Positions 26,469-37,469 are shown, counted from the stretch's first letter. The stretch: DNA of 64,000 bases from Flavobacterium sp. Root186 (GCF_001428525.1 NZ_LMHW01000011.1:248001-312000), one strand, 5' to 3'. Program-made: numbers and translations. The notes: generated by a model not told the origin, from the sequence alone.

Positions 26469-26951
26469 TTAATCCCTGTTTTTTATCGGAATCCAGATTT
26501 CTTCTTCCGATTCTGGATCTTCTTTTTTGTACTTATGATCCATAACGGCAAAATGCGGCCTGTCGTCAACTGTGTATTTTGAATTTGGAAGCCATTCTGC
26601 AAAAATTGTGTGATAGGTTTTATGTCCTTCTGAAGCAGGGCCATAATGTATAAAAACGGCATATAAACCATCTGGAACAATTAAAGTTTCCATTCCTGGC
26701 GGGACTTCGTCATAATTTGCAACTTCTACAGCAGCCCATTTTTGGAAAATTTTATTAGGGTCAAAGTTATCAAAATGCCCGGTAGAAAAGACTTCCAGGG
26801 AATATAAGTTCTCATCAATTGTATTTTTGATTTCTTTTCGTTTTGGCATAAAACTGCTCCACAACTGAAATGTTTTGTTTTCGATAAAGGACATTTCAAT
26901 ATGCTTTCCGATAAGTTTTTTCTCGGTTAAAGTTTCAATTCTGGCTTCCAT
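26469..26951 (-). CDS. GyrI-like small-molecule-binding protein
   Basis: A 160-residue stand-alone GyrI-like/AraC-effector-binding (SHS2 duplicated) domain. The family features are LIGKHIEMSF in the first half and DGLYAVFIHYGPASEGHKTYHTI (landmarks DGLYAVF and GPASEG) with a C-terminal acidic PESEEEIWIPIK. No DNA-binding domain is present. Such proteins bind or inactivate hydrophobic cations and some inhibit gyrase. The start is six bases after the DUF4249 lipoprotein stop, so they are co-translated. Confidence 0.8.
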   Translation of the reverse strand: MEARIETLTEKKLIGKHIEMSFIENKTFQLWSSFMPKRKEIKNTIDENLYSLEVFSTGHFDNFDPNKIFQKWAAVEVANYDEVPPGMETLIVPDGLYAVFIHYGPASEGHKTYHTIFAEWLPNSKYTVDDRPHFAVMDHKYKKEDPESEEEIWIPIKNRD

Positions 26952-26957
26952 GTTTTG

Positions 26958-27779
26958 TTATTCTATTTTGAATTTTTTTGTCTGACTTTCGCTAAGTGAA
27001 AAATAGCCTAATGGATAATTTGCCTTATCGGTTGTGTTGATGATGTTTCCTTTTACAGTTGCAGGCGGCGATTGAAAAGGTCCGCCAACATTACTGCCGG
27101 CAATACTTACCAAAATATTCATGTAATTATAGTATTGCTTTGAAATGCCGTAATGTGTTATTTCTATTTCGTCCCCAGCTTTGAGTTCGTCATCATCAGA
27201 AACACTAAAGAATTCATTTCCCTGAAAAAACTTATCCTCATCAACATAAAAATTAGAAGTAACTTTATTAGAGTACGCATATTTATATAAATAGAAATTA
27301 TCTACATCTGCAGGGTCGTTAAAATAAGCTCTTATTTCGATATCTTTTCCTGTAAATCCACCTTCGTTGTTTTGTTCAATATGAGTAATAGGTGCAACAG
27401 ATTTTAAAGTTTCAGATGCTGTATAGGTATTTCCTCCGCTGATAACAGTCAGCGTATAAGTTTCGTTAATTTCCGGTGTGAAATTATTACAGAGATAACG
27501 TCCCGTTTTTGGAACTTCTGTAAAATTAAATTGTACGTTTTCGCTGTTTCTGATATAAATAGTTGCTCCCGAAACCGTTGGAATTACCGATTCAAAATAA
27601 CCGGTTGTTGTTGTTAATTTTATTGTCTGCTGTTTTCCAGTAGTACCTTTTTGCCAGTTTATGGCCGCTTCGATAACTAATTTTGGAGGTGCGGTATCCA
27701 GATCAACATCTACTACATCTTCACAGCTTGCGAAGAAAACCGATGTAAATAAAACAATTAATGCGATTATTTTTTTCAT
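26958..27779 (-). CDS. DUF4249 lipoprotein, partner of the TonB receptor
   Basis: A 273-residue surface lipoprotein. The signal ends in VFFASC (Cys at 19), followed by EDVVDVDLDTAPPKLVIEA, the conserved beginning of DUF4249. The domain contains a beta-rich N-half with Ig-like character. DUF4249 genes are usually found directly behind a TonB-dependent receptor; here the gap is 36 bases. A role as substrate-capturing or lid-like surface subunit is inferred by analogy to SusD and is not shown. No sigma/anti-sigma pair is nearby. Confidence 0.85.
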   Translation of the reverse strand: MKKIIALIVLFTSVFFASCEDVVDVDLDTAPPKLVIEAAINWQKGTTGKQQTIKLTTTTGYFESVIPTVSGATIYIRNSENVQFNFTEVPKTGRYLCNNFTPEINETYTLTVISGGNTYTASETLKSVAPITHIEQNNEGGFTGKDIEIRAYFNDPADVDNFYLYKYAYSNKVTSNFYVDEDKFFQGNEFFSVSDDDELKAGDEIEITHYGISKQYYNYMNILVSIAGSNVGGPFQSPPATVKGNIINTTDKANYPLGYFSLSESQTKKFKIE

Positions 27780-27815
27780 ACTATATCTTTTTATTTTCTT
27801 TTCAGAAATGAATTT

Positions 27816-30197
27816 TTAAAATTTGAAATTATAACTAACGGCCGGAACTATTCCGAAGATTGATAATCGTACCGCTTCATTTAAACCTGTATCAGAATTT
27901 TGCCTAAAGTTAATAGAAGCTGCGTTGCTTCGGTTGTACAAATTATAAATGCTGAAAACCCATTCGCCTTTCCAGTTTCTGCCTTTGTTACTTCTCGGCG
28001 TTAAGGTAGCGGAAACATCTAAATGATGATAAGCCGGAAGACGATTTTCATTTCGAAGACCGTAACTTGGAACCGTAATTCCTAAATATTCATATTGTGA
28101 GTTCGGGTAAGTAACCGGCTGTCCGGACTGCAAAGCGAAGTTAGCTCCAAAGGACCATTTTTCGTTTAAATTATAAGCAGACGTTATTGCTAGATTATGT
28201 GTTTTATCGTAAGGAGAACTATACCATTGACCATTGTTGATTCCAATTTCTTCCGGAGTTCTTCCAGGCGTCTGCTGTTCTGATTTTGATAAAGTATACG
28301 AAACCCAGCCGTTAAATTTGCCTTCATTTTTTTTAACCATAATTTCTAAACCGTAAGCACGCATTCTTCCGTTCAGGATAACTTGTTCGATGGCATTATT
28401 GGCAATCAAATTTGCACCGTCAATATAATCTAATCTGTTCTGTATTTTTTTGTAATAAGTTTCAACTTCCAACGAATAGGCGCCTTCTTTAATATTTCGG
28501 AAATATCCTAAAGCAACCTGATCTGCAATTTGTGGTTTAATATAATTGTCACTTGGCATCCAGACGTCTAATGGAGTAGGAGATGAGGTATTGGAAATTA
28601 ACTGGAGATACTGCACCATACGATTATAACTCGCTTTTATGGACTGATCGTCATTTAATTGATAGGAGATTGAAAGTCTCGGCTCGAAATTATTATAATC
28701 CTGAATTACTTTATTTTTACCGAAATACTTTGTAGAGGTTGGAGTTCCTTTTTCATAAACCTCCGTATCTGAATTAAAAACTACCGGACTATTATTGTCG
28801 TAATAATTTATGGTTGAAGAACCCAAACGATAGAACAAACTGTAACGTAATCCATACGCCAGCGTTATTCTTTTCGAAAGCTGATTTTCGGCATCTAAAT
28901 AAATCGAAGGTTCAAAAGCATATTTTTTATCTAATTGATCCGGATTAATCCCAGAAGTAGTATTACTTGGTATAATAGTTCCCGGATTGAATTCGTAGTA
29001 AATTCCGCTTAAACCATAATTGAGTTTGAATTTATCTGAAATATAATGTTTGAAATCGTATTTGATATTATAGTTTTGAATTCCCGAATCCCATTTAAAG
29101 CCAACATAATCCAAATCAAGACCGTAATAATAATCGCTGTAAATAAGGGATAAATTAGAGAATAATTTATTAGAATATAAATGATTCCAGCGCAGGTTTA
29201 AAGTTGAATTTCCGTAAATATTAGTAAAGCTTTTGTTTAAGCTGAAAACATCACGGCCAAAATACCCCGATAAATATAAATTGTTATTGTCGTTTAATTT
29301 ATAACTCAGTTTAGCGTTTAAATCATAAAAATAAGCAGAATTGTCTTTGTTGTCTTCTGAAAGTTTTAAAAATAAATGGGCATAAGATCCTCTTCCGCCA
29401 ATTAAAAAAGAACCTTTGTCTTTTACAATTGGACCTTCCAGAAGAAGTCGGCTTGAAACTAAACCAATTCCTCCGTTCATATGAAAATTTTTACTGCTTC
29501 CGTCTTTTTGATAAATATCTAAAACAGAAGAAGCTCTTCCGCCAAATCTTGCCGGAATCCCGCCTTTATACAATTTTAAATCTTTAATGGCATCCGGATT
29601 AAAAACCGAGAAAAATCCAAAAACGTGAGATGAATTGAAGATTGTCGCTTCATCTAGCAAAATTAAATTTTGATCTGCGCCGCCGCCGCGAACATTAAAT
29701 CCAGAAGCGCCTTCGCCCGCATTTGTAACTCCGGGAAGTGATAAAATTGATTTTAAAACATCGACTTCACCTAAAACTACCGGCATTTTTTTTATGGTTG
29801 AAATAGAGAGTTTGTTGACGCTCATTTCTGGCGATTTGATATTTATTTTTCCTTTATTATCTGTAATGACAACTTCCTGAAGTTCTTCGCCGCTTTCGCT
29901 GATGGAAAAATTGTTTTTGGTATTTTGATTTAAAGTGATTGTTTGCTGAATGGTTTGATAACCCACATAACTAATTTCGATTTGATGTTCACCACGAGGA
30001 ACTGTAATAGAATAAAAACCGTATTCGTTTGTTGTAGTTCCTATTTTTAAAGCTGGAATATAAATATTGACACCAATTAAGGTTTCGTTGTTTTTTGAAT
30101 CTTTAATAGTACCGCTTAGTGTAAATTTATCCTGAGAAAAAGAATGAAGTGTGGTAAAAAGAATGATGAGAAGGAAACTAATCTTTTTTGTAATCAT
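27816..30197 (-). CDS. TonB-dependent outer-membrane receptor with carboxypeptidase-like N-domain
   Basis: A 793-residue receptor. Residues 1-21 are the signal peptide (HSFSQ). Residues 25-105 are a CarboxypepD_reg-like Ig domain (LSGTIKDSKNNETLIGVNI). The plug follows (LPGVTNAGEGASGFNVRGGG... LLDEATIFNSSHVFGFFS), then a 22-strand barrel ending in VSYNFKF with the typical C-terminal Phe. It should import a ligand too large for porins, with energy from TonB-ExbBD. The ligand cannot be predicted. It is followed by DUF4249, GyrI-like and DinB-like genes. Confidence 0.9.
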   Translation of the reverse strand: MITKKISFLLIILFTTLHSFSQDKFTLSGTIKDSKNNETLIGVNIYIPALKIGTTTNEYGFYSITVPRGEHQIEISYVGYQTIQQTITLNQNTKNNFSISESGEELQEVVITDNKGKINIKSPEMSVNKLSISTIKKMPVVLGEVDVLKSILSLPGVTNAGEGASGFNVRGGGADQNLILLDEATIFNSSHVFGFFSVFNPDAIKDLKLYKGGIPARFGGRASSVLDIYQKDGSSKNFHMNGGIGLVSSRLLLEGPIVKDKGSFLIGGRGSYAHLFLKLSEDNKDNSAYFYDLNAKLSYKLNDNNNLYLSGYFGRDVFSLNKSFTNIYGNSTLNLRWNHLYSNKLFSNLSLIYSDYYYGLDLDYVGFKWDSGIQNYNIKYDFKHYISDKFKLNYGLSGIYYEFNPGTIIPSNTTSGINPDQLDKKYAFEPSIYLDAENQLSKRITLAYGLRYSLFYRLGSSTINYYDNNSPVVFNSDTEVYEKGTPTSTKYFGKNKVIQDYNNFEPRLSISYQLNDDQSIKASYNRMVQYLQLISNTSSPTPLDVWMPSDNYIKPQIADQVALGYFRNIKEGAYSLEVETYYKKIQNRLDYIDGANLIANNAIEQVILNGRMRAYGLEIMVKKNEGKFNGWVSYTLSKSEQQTPGRTPEEIGINNGQWYSSPYDKTHNLAITSAYNLNEKWSFGANFALQSGQPVTYPNSQYEYLGITVPSYGLRNENRLPAYHHLDVSATLTPRSNKGRNWKGEWVFSIYNLYNRSNAASINFRQNSDTGLNEAVRLSIFGIVPAVSYNFKF

Positions 30198-30278
30198 CGT
30201 TTTGGTTTTGAGTTACATAGTTAACAATTCTTGCTAAATATTAGAGTCCAACTATTGTTAAACATTAGTTAAGAATAA

Positions 30279-30311
30279 AAAAGGGCAGCTTTTGCAAGCT
30301 GCCCTTTTTAC
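30279..30311 (-). terminator. Rho-independent terminator of icd
   Basis: AAAAGGGCAGCTT-TTGC-AAGCTGCCCTTTT, a 12-bp perfect stem between A-run and T-run. On the minus strand it lies 32 bases after the icd stop. Confidence 0.9.
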
Positions 30312-30342
30312 CTTTATTTTAAAAATGCACGGAGTGCATTTC

Positions 30343-32589
<2,247 letters not shown>

Positions 32590-32638
32590 TCAAAGAATGG
32601 CGATGTAAAAGGTATGAGTTGGCTCAAAATGAGCGGAG

Positions 32639-32646
32639 CAAATATA
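32639..32646 (-). promoter_or_regulatory. icd promoter -7 box
   Basis: Minus strand TATATTTG, exact consensus. It gives a leader of about 65-70 bases including a poly-A-rich stretch directly before the ATG at 32565. Confidence 0.5.
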
Positions 32647-32787
32647 ATAAAAACAGTCCGAAAACGGTTTAGTTTTCCTGATAATTGCTGAAATTATCAG
32701 ATTGCTAATACGATTTCGTAAAATTGCTAAATCGATGATTTTGATATTAAAAAATTACGGTTTTGATATTGCTTAAAAAGAAGGCAT

Positions 32788-32827
32788 AAAAAAAACTCGT
32801 TTCAAATAGTATGAAACGAGTTTTTTA
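32788..32827 (-). terminator. Rho-independent terminator of rplS
   Basis: AAAACTCGTTTCA, loop AATAG, TATGAAACGAGTTTT with A- and T-runs. It lies 19 bases after the rplS stop on the minus strand. Confidence 0.85.
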
Positions 32828-32845
32828 TAACAGATTGATAAATGA

Positions 32846-33196
32846 TTATCTTCTTTTATCTTTAATCTTAGCTTTTTTACCAGTAAGTTCTCTGAAGTAG
32901 AAAATTCTAGCTCTACGAACTGCACCTTTTTTGTTGATTTCGATTTTTTGTAAAGCTGGTAAGTTTACTGGGAAGATACGCTCAACTCCAATAGCTCCAG
33001 ACATTTTACGAATCGTGAAAGTTTCTGTGTTACCAGAACCTCTTCTTTGAATAACAACTCCTTTAAAAAACTGAGTTCTTGTTTTTTCACCCTCTTTAAT
33101 TTCGTAGAAAACTGTGATAGTATCTCCAGCTCCAAATTCAGGGAAATCTTTTTTAGCAACGAATTCGGTTTGAACGAATTTTAATAAATCTGCCAT
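32846..33196 (-). CDS. rplS: 50S ribosomal protein L19
   Basis: A 116-residue ribosomal protein at the interface of the two subunits. The true start is MADLLKFVQ at 33196; the frame stays open 39 bases more but this is leader. Diagnostic motifs are FKGVVIQRRGSG, TFTIRKMSG, GVERIFPVN and RRARIFYFRELTGKKAKIKD (last one quoted as RRARIFYFREL). It lies downstream of trmD, as in many bacteria, but here the two have separate promoters. Confidence 0.96.
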   Translation of the reverse strand: MADLLKFVQTEFVAKKDFPEFGAGDTITVFYEIKEGEKTRTQFFKGVVIQRRGSGNTETFTIRKMSGAIGVERIFPVNLPALQKIEINKKGAVRRARIFYFRELTGKKAKIKDKRR

Positions 33197-33267
33197 GATA
33201 ATTTTATTATTATAGTTTAATAGAGTAACATTCACGGATCTCGCCAGAGGTTAGTCTAATTCGGGTG

Positions 33268-33297
33268 CAAATGTAATTAAAATATTTAAAATTCCAA
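33268..33297 (-). promoter_or_regulatory. rplS promoter
   Basis: Minus strand TTG, 19 bases, TACATTTG (33275-33268), matching TTG-N17-23-TAnnTTTG. It predicts a leader of about 65 bases, long enough for translational autoregulation, for which no structure was identified. Confidence 0.65.
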
Positions 33298-33370
33298 TAA
33301 AAATAAATTCCAAATTCTAATTTCTTAACTAGTTGATTAATTGGAATTTGGGATTTTAAAAATTTGGAAT
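33285..33370. repeat. Family D repeat (AAATTCCAAATT...)
   Basis: The stretch reads AAATTCCAAATTCTAATTT, a spacer, then TTGGAATTTGGGATTTTAAA followed by AATTTGGAATTT. The second half is almost identical to 62634-62665 (TTGGAATTTGGGATTTAAAA). Related words are at 6828-6857 and 50583-50610. Confidence 0.6.
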
Positions 33371-34045
33371 TTATTCCAACAAATCCGGACGTCTATTCTT
33401 AGTATGCTCATATGCTTTATCTTCGCGCCATTTATCAATTTTGGCAAAATGGCCGCTGGTTAAAACTTCCGGAACTTTCCATCCTTTATAATCTGCGGGT
33501 CTTGTATATATTGGTCCTGAAAGTAAATTGTCCTGAAAACTATCTGTTAAGGCTGAGGTTTCATCACTTAAAACACCGGGAATTAAACGAATTAAAGCAT
33601 CTGATAAAACTAATGCGCCCAATTCTCCGCCAGATAAAACGTAATCACCAATCGAAATTTCCTTAGTAATAAAATGATCTCTAACACGTTGGTCAACACC
33701 TTTATAATGCCCGCATAAAATGATAATGTTTTCATACATCGACATTTTATTGGCCATTTTCTGGTTTAAGGTTTCGCCGTCTGGAGACATATAAATTACT
33801 TCGTCATACTCACGCTGACTTTTAAGATGCGTAATACAATCATCAATAGGCTGAATTGTCATTACCATTCCGGCACCGCCGCCAAAAGGATAATCGTCTA
33901 CACTTTTTTGTTTATTAGTGCTGTAGTCACGAAGATTATGAAAATGTACTTCGACCAAGCCTTTGTCAATGGCACGTTTCATAATTGATGCCTCAAAAGG
34001 GCTTCTTAATAATTCAGGTAAAAGTGTAACAATGTCAATTCTCAT
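33371..34045 (-). CDS. trmD: tRNA (guanine(37)-N1)-methyltransferase
   Basis: A 224-residue SPOUT-class methyltransferase that makes m1G37 in tRNAs and prevents frameshifting. [12 protein letters not shown] is the conserved start. [23 protein letters not shown] and the trefoil-knot SAM site [16 protein letters not shown] are diagnostic, as is RRPDLL at the C-terminus. A consensus promoter box is 21 bases upstream. It runs towards rplS. Confidence 0.96.
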   Translation of the reverse strand: MRIDIVTLLPELLRSPFEASIMKRAIDKGLVEVHFHNLRDYSTNKQKSVDDYPFGGGAGMVMTIQPIDDCITHLKSQREYDEVIYMSPDGETLNQKMANKMSMYENIIILCGHYKGVDQRVRDHFITKEISIGDYVLSGGELGALVLSDALIRLIPGVLSDETSALTDSFQDNLLSGPIYTRPADYKGWKVPEVLTSGHFAKIDKWREDKAYEHTKNRRPDLLE

Positions 34046-34065
34046 TTTTTCTTCAATAATTTGGG

Positions 34066-34073
34066 CAAAGATA
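34066..34073 (-). promoter_or_regulatory. trmD promoter -7 box
   Basis: Minus strand TATCTTTG, exact consensus, 21 bases before the ATG at 34045. Confidence 0.55.
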
Positions 34074-34100
34074 CGAAGTTAAAAATGAAGATATAAAAAT

Positions 34101-34172
34101 GTATAGTCCCTACGGGACAAAAAATTATGTTGATACAATTTTTTCTACCCATATTATGTTCCTAGCGGAACA
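34101..34172. repeat. REP hairpins, single units
   Basis: Two small hairpin units: GTATAGTCCCTACGGGACA (34101-34119; stem GTCCC/GGGAC) and TGTTCCTAGCGGAACA (34157-34172; stem TGTTCC/GGAACA). Both words recur inside the long inverted repeat at 34261-34584. Confidence 0.75.
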
Positions 34173-34260
34173 ATTTGTTTTTTGGATGTATAGTCTTTAA
34201 TGGAATAATATTATTGATAAAATTTTACCATTTTTTATTGAAACTCTGGAATTAGATTAG

Positions 34261-34584
34261 GTGTAGTCCCTACGGGACAAAAAAACTTACCGATATTTTT
34301 TCTACCGATATTTTGTTCCTAGCGGAACTTTTTAGCATAATCTCATTTTAATAAATTCCGATTAAAATCAATACAAATATCCCGCTAGGGATAAAATATC
34401 GGTAGAAAAAAAATGGATCAACATTCATAATGTCCCGTTAGGGACTATACATTTTTGCTAAAATTAAAAGAAAGAATATTCCTTCTTTTTTATATATTTG
34501 AAGACAATCAAAAAATATTCCGCTAGGAATAAAATATCGGTAGAAAAAATATCGGTAAGTTTTTTTGTCCCGTAGGGACTACAC
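34261..34584. repeat. 67-bp inverted repeats with REP hairpins, next to the transposase
   Basis: Left arm 34261-34327 and right arm 34518-34584 are reverse complements with a single mismatch in 67. Each arm holds a GTCCCTACGGGAC hairpin at its outer end, two copies of TACCGATATTTT in the middle and a GTTCCTAGCGGAA hairpin at its inner end. Between them lie two more variants, ATATCCCGCTAGGGATA (from 34378) and TGTCCCGTTAGGGACTATA (34431-34449). The right arm ends four bases before the transposase ATG. Confidence 0.9.
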
Positions 34585-34588
34585 AATC

Positions 34589-35045
34589 ATGGCAAATACC
34601 TACACCCAAATTCACATTCATTTTGTTTTTGCTGTATAGACAAGCGGCTATACATACAAACTGGAAAAATGATTTATATAAATACATTTCAGGAATTATT
34701 AAAAACAATAATCATAAGGTCTTAGCGATCAATGGCGTTTCTGACCATGTTCATATTTTAATCGGGATAAGACCCGTGCAATCAATATCTGAATTGATGA
34801 AAAGCATAAAGCAAAATTCATCCAAATGGATAAACGAAAATAAATTTACCAACATTTATTTTGAATGGCAGGAAGGATATGGAGCATTTTCATATAGTAA
34901 ATCTCAATTAAGTGCAGTTGCTGATTATATAGAAAATCAAGAAGAACATCATAAAAAGAAAACATTTAAAGAAGAGTATATCAATTTTCTCGAAAAATTT
35001 GAAGTTGATTATGATGAAAAGTTTATTTTTAAGGAATTAATTTAA
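34589..35045 (+). pseudogene. REP-associated tyrosine transposase (RAYT, IS200-like), frameshifted
   Basis: An IS200/Y1-type transposase gene with a damaged N-terminus. The ATG at 34589 gives MANTYTQIHIHFVFAV, a typical start, but a TAG follows at 34637. The rest is read in another frame from about 34638 (YRQAAIHTNWKNDLYKYIS). A small deletion of a few bases between codons 16 and 18 explains this. The remaining domain is intact: the HUH metal motif DHVHILI and the Y of AFSYSKSQ. RAYTs cut and join REP hairpins; matching hairpins lie directly upstream. Confidence 0.85.
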
Positions 35046-35077
35046 AATTGGTTTTTAAAATATATTCCAAAGAATAA

Positions 35078-35986
35078 ATGAAAAAAATAACTATTCTTCT
35101 TCTCATATTATTTTGCGCTTGTAACAAGGAAAGAGCGAAAGAAATCTCAAAAGAAGCTTCAAAACAAATTCCGGAAGAAGCGTCCTATTTTAAGAACATC
35201 AAAGCTAATGACGTTAAATTACCAAAACCAAGTTATGGAGATTGGCTTTTTTCTCATCCTGAAGATGGACAGACTTTTGAACAATATTTTAGATCTAAGC
35301 ACATCGTTCCGACTAAAGAGGAGAATATTATTTATATAAAACCAATTGGAAATTTTAATTCTCTGCAGAAGAAACAGATTCAGCTTGTTAATGAGTATTT
35401 AGAACTCTTTTTTCAATTAAAAACAAAAACATTAGAACCAATTTCTAATGATATAGTTCCAAATTCAGCAAGAAGAATGTCTACGGAAGGTCATGAACAA
35501 TTATTAGCAGGATATCTTTTAAATGATATATTAAAAGAAGAAAAACCGGAGAATAGAATTGCATTAATGGGACTTTCAGAATTGGATTTATACCCTAAAC
35601 CGGAATGGAATTATGTTTTTGGACTTGCTTCCTATAGAGATAAAGTAGGCGTAAGCTCTATTTACAGATTTCAGGATGGTAAACTTACTGCCGAAAATTT
35701 TGATTTGTGTTTGGTAAGATTACTAAAAACGAGTTCTCATGAAATTGGACATATGTTTGGAATGCACCATTGTATTAATGCTGATTGTGTAATGAATGGA
35801 ACCAACAGTTTATCTGAAACAGATAGAAGTACGATACGATTGTGCTCTGTCTGCCAGAGGAAACTGAATTCGTGTATTCAATATGATAATAAAAAGAGGT
35901 TAGCGGACTTAGAGAACTTTTTTAAAAGAAACAATCTGACTGAGGAATCTGATTTAATGAAAAAAGATATTTCAGTTATTCAATAA
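35078..35986 (+). CDS. Archaemetzincin-family metalloprotease, lipoprotein
   Basis: A 302-residue protein. A lipobox at the N-terminus (LILFCAC) shows it is exported and lipid-anchored. The M54 archaemetzincin signature is complete: zinc helix H221-E222-xx-H225-xxG-xx-H231, then C232-x4-C-x-M, then LCSVCQRK, the CxxC of the family's second, structural zinc site. Most family members in Archaea and animals are cytoplasmic; here a signal is present. The substrate is unknown. The flavin reductase gene starts two bases after its stop. Confidence 0.85.
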   Translation: MKKITILLLILFCACNKERAKEISKEASKQIPEEASYFKNIKANDVKLPKPSYGDWLFSHPEDGQTFEQYFRSKHIVPTKEENIIYIKPIGNFNSLQKKQIQLVNEYLELFFQLKTKTLEPISNDIVPNSARRMSTEGHEQLLAGYLLNDILKEEKPENRIALMGLSELDLYPKPEWNYVFGLASYRDKVGVSSIYRFQDGKLTAENFDLCLVRLLKTSSHEIGHMFGMHHCINADCVMNGTNSLSETDRSTIRLCSVCQRKLNSCIQYDNKKRLADLENFFKRNNLTEESDLMKKDISVIQ

Positions 35987-35988
35987 AA

Positions 35989-36522
35989 ATGAAAACAATT
36001 AAAATATTTGCGATAACAGGCAGTACAAGAAAAAACTCAAGCAATTTTAAAATTCTAAAATATATTTCAGAAAATATAAAATCAGGTCTTGAAGTTGATA
36101 TTTTTGAAGATTTAGATCGAATTCCGCATTTTAATCCGGATTTAGATACAGAGAATCCGCCAGAAGAAATTCGTTTATTTAGAGATAAAATCGTGAATGC
36201 TTACGGAATTATAATTTGTACTCCGGAATATGTTTTTAGTCTGCCCGGAAGTTTAAAAAATGCTTTAGAATGGTGTGTGTCGACAACTATTTTATCTAAT
36301 AAAAAAGTTGGATTAATTACCGCTTCTGCTTCTGGAGAAATGGGACATCAACAGCTTTTGTTAATTATGAAAACCCTTGAAGCTAAATTTGATGATAATA
36401 TGCAGCTTTTAATTCAGGGCATTCGCGGTAAAATCGATGCTGAAGGAAAAATTATAAACGAAGAAACAGAAATTGCGCTTCAAAACTTTATAAATAATTT
36501 TGAGAATCAATTTTTATATTAG
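35989..36522 (+). CDS. NADPH-dependent FMN reductase family protein
   Basis: A 177-residue flavodoxin-like protein. The FMN phosphate loop is GSTRKNSSNFKIL at the N-terminus, CTPEYVFSLPGSLKNALEW is the substrate/flavin signature (TPEY), and LITASASGEMG follows. Such enzymes reduce quinones, azo dyes or chromate, or supply FMNH2. It starts two bases after the metzincin gene and is followed after 27 bases by the sugar isomerase gene, so the three probably share a transcript, though no functional link is obvious. Confidence 0.85.
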   Translation: MKTIKIFAITGSTRKNSSNFKILKYISENIKSGLEVDIFEDLDRIPHFNPDLDTENPPEEIRLFRDKIVNAYGIIICTPEYVFSLPGSLKNALEWCVSTTILSNKKVGLITASASGEMGHQQLLLIMKTLEAKFDDNMQLLIQGIRGKIDAEGKIINEETEIALQNFINNFENQFLY

Positions 36523-36549
36523 ATTTACTTTTTAAAATTAAGATCAAAA

Positions 36550-37419
36550 ATGGTTACAAGAAGAAACTTTATTATAAATACAAGTCTGGCTGCTACGGCT
36601 GTTCTGGCTTTACCGTCATTAGCATTTTCTATGAATAAAAAAGAAATAGGTTTACAGTTATATACATTGCGAGAAGAACTTCCGAAAAATGTAAAAGAAA
36701 CTTTAGAAAAAGTTGCTGCTTCAGGATATACAAATGTAGAAACGTACGGCTTTTCTATTAAAGATCAGTTTTGGGGATTGACACCAGTTGAATTGAAAAA
36801 GATATTGGACGATAACAAACTAAAAGCGGTTAGCGGACATTATAATTTAGGAAGTTATTTATACGACGGAAATACAGCAGAATTAATCGCTGCAATTGAA
36901 GCAGCAAAGATTTTAAAAAACGAATTTTTAACCGTTCCGTGGATTGATGAGCCTTTTAGAAAAATAGAAGATTATAAAAAGATTGCGCTGCGTTTGAATC
37001 AGGCTGCAAAAATGTGCAAAGAAGCGGGGTTAAAATTAGCGTACCACAATCATGATTTCGAATTTCAAAAGCATGATGGAATTACCGGGTATGAGATCTT
37101 ATTGAATGAAACCGATAAAAATCTGGTTTATTTTGAATTAGATTTATATTGGGTAGTTCGTTCAGGAAATGATCCGTTAAAATTATTCAAAGAAAATCCG
37201 GGGCGTTTTAAATTGTGGCATGTAAAAGACATGGACAAAACAAATCCGGCTTTAAATACAGAAATTGGTTCAGGATCAATTGATTTTAAGCCTTTTTTCA
37301 AAGAGGCAAAACAATCAGGAATGGTTCACTTTTTTGTGGAACAGGAAAATAATTATGCTGGAGATTCTTTTCAATCTATTAAAATAAGTTCTGATTTTAT
37401 TTCAAAAGAATTGATTTAA
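36550..37419 (+). CDS. Tat-exported sugar phosphate isomerase/epimerase-like TIM barrel
   Basis: A 289-residue protein of the xylose-isomerase-like (AP endonuclease 2) superfamily. Its N-terminus MVTRRNFIINTSLAA has a twin-arginine motif followed by a hydrophobic stretch and an AFS cleavage region, so it should leave the cytoplasm folded. Metal and substrate residues are in LQLYTLR, YHNHDFEF, FELDLYWV, WHVKDMD and FVEQEN. It may act on sugars such as inosose or ketogluconates, but the substrate is not certain. Last gene of the three-gene cluster. Confidence 0.8.
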   Translation: MVTRRNFIINTSLAATAVLALPSLAFSMNKKEIGLQLYTLREELPKNVKETLEKVAASGYTNVETYGFSIKDQFWGLTPVELKKILDDNKLKAVSGHYNLGSYLYDGNTAELIAAIEAAKILKNEFLTVPWIDEPFRKIEDYKKIALRLNQAAKMCKEAGLKLAYHNHDFEFQKHDGITGYEILLNETDKNLVYFELDLYWVVRSGNDPLKLFKENPGRFKLWHVKDMDKTNPALNTEIGSGSIDFKPFFKEAKQSGMVHFFVEQENNYAGDSFQSIKISSDFISKELI

Positions 37420-37440
37420 AACAGAATCATCAAAATGTTT

Positions 37441-37448
37441 TATTTTTG
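37441..37448 (+). promoter_or_regulatory. Cupin gene promoter -7 box
   Basis: TATTTTTG, exact consensus, 22 bases before the ATG at 37470. It shows the cupin gene is not simply read from the operon upstream. Confidence 0.5.
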
Positions 37449-37469
37449 TAAAAATCAATTTTGAAAGTT

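Noticed and set aside
26469..30197. TonB receptor locus as a SusC/SusD polysaccharide utilisation locus
   Set aside because: The partner is DUF4249 rather than SusD, and there are no glycoside hydrolases, lyases or hybrid sensor kinases nearby.
34098..34588. Repeat cluster considered as a CRISPR array
   Set aside because: Units are inverted, unequally spaced and contain hairpins; there are no unique spacers of constant length and no cas genes.
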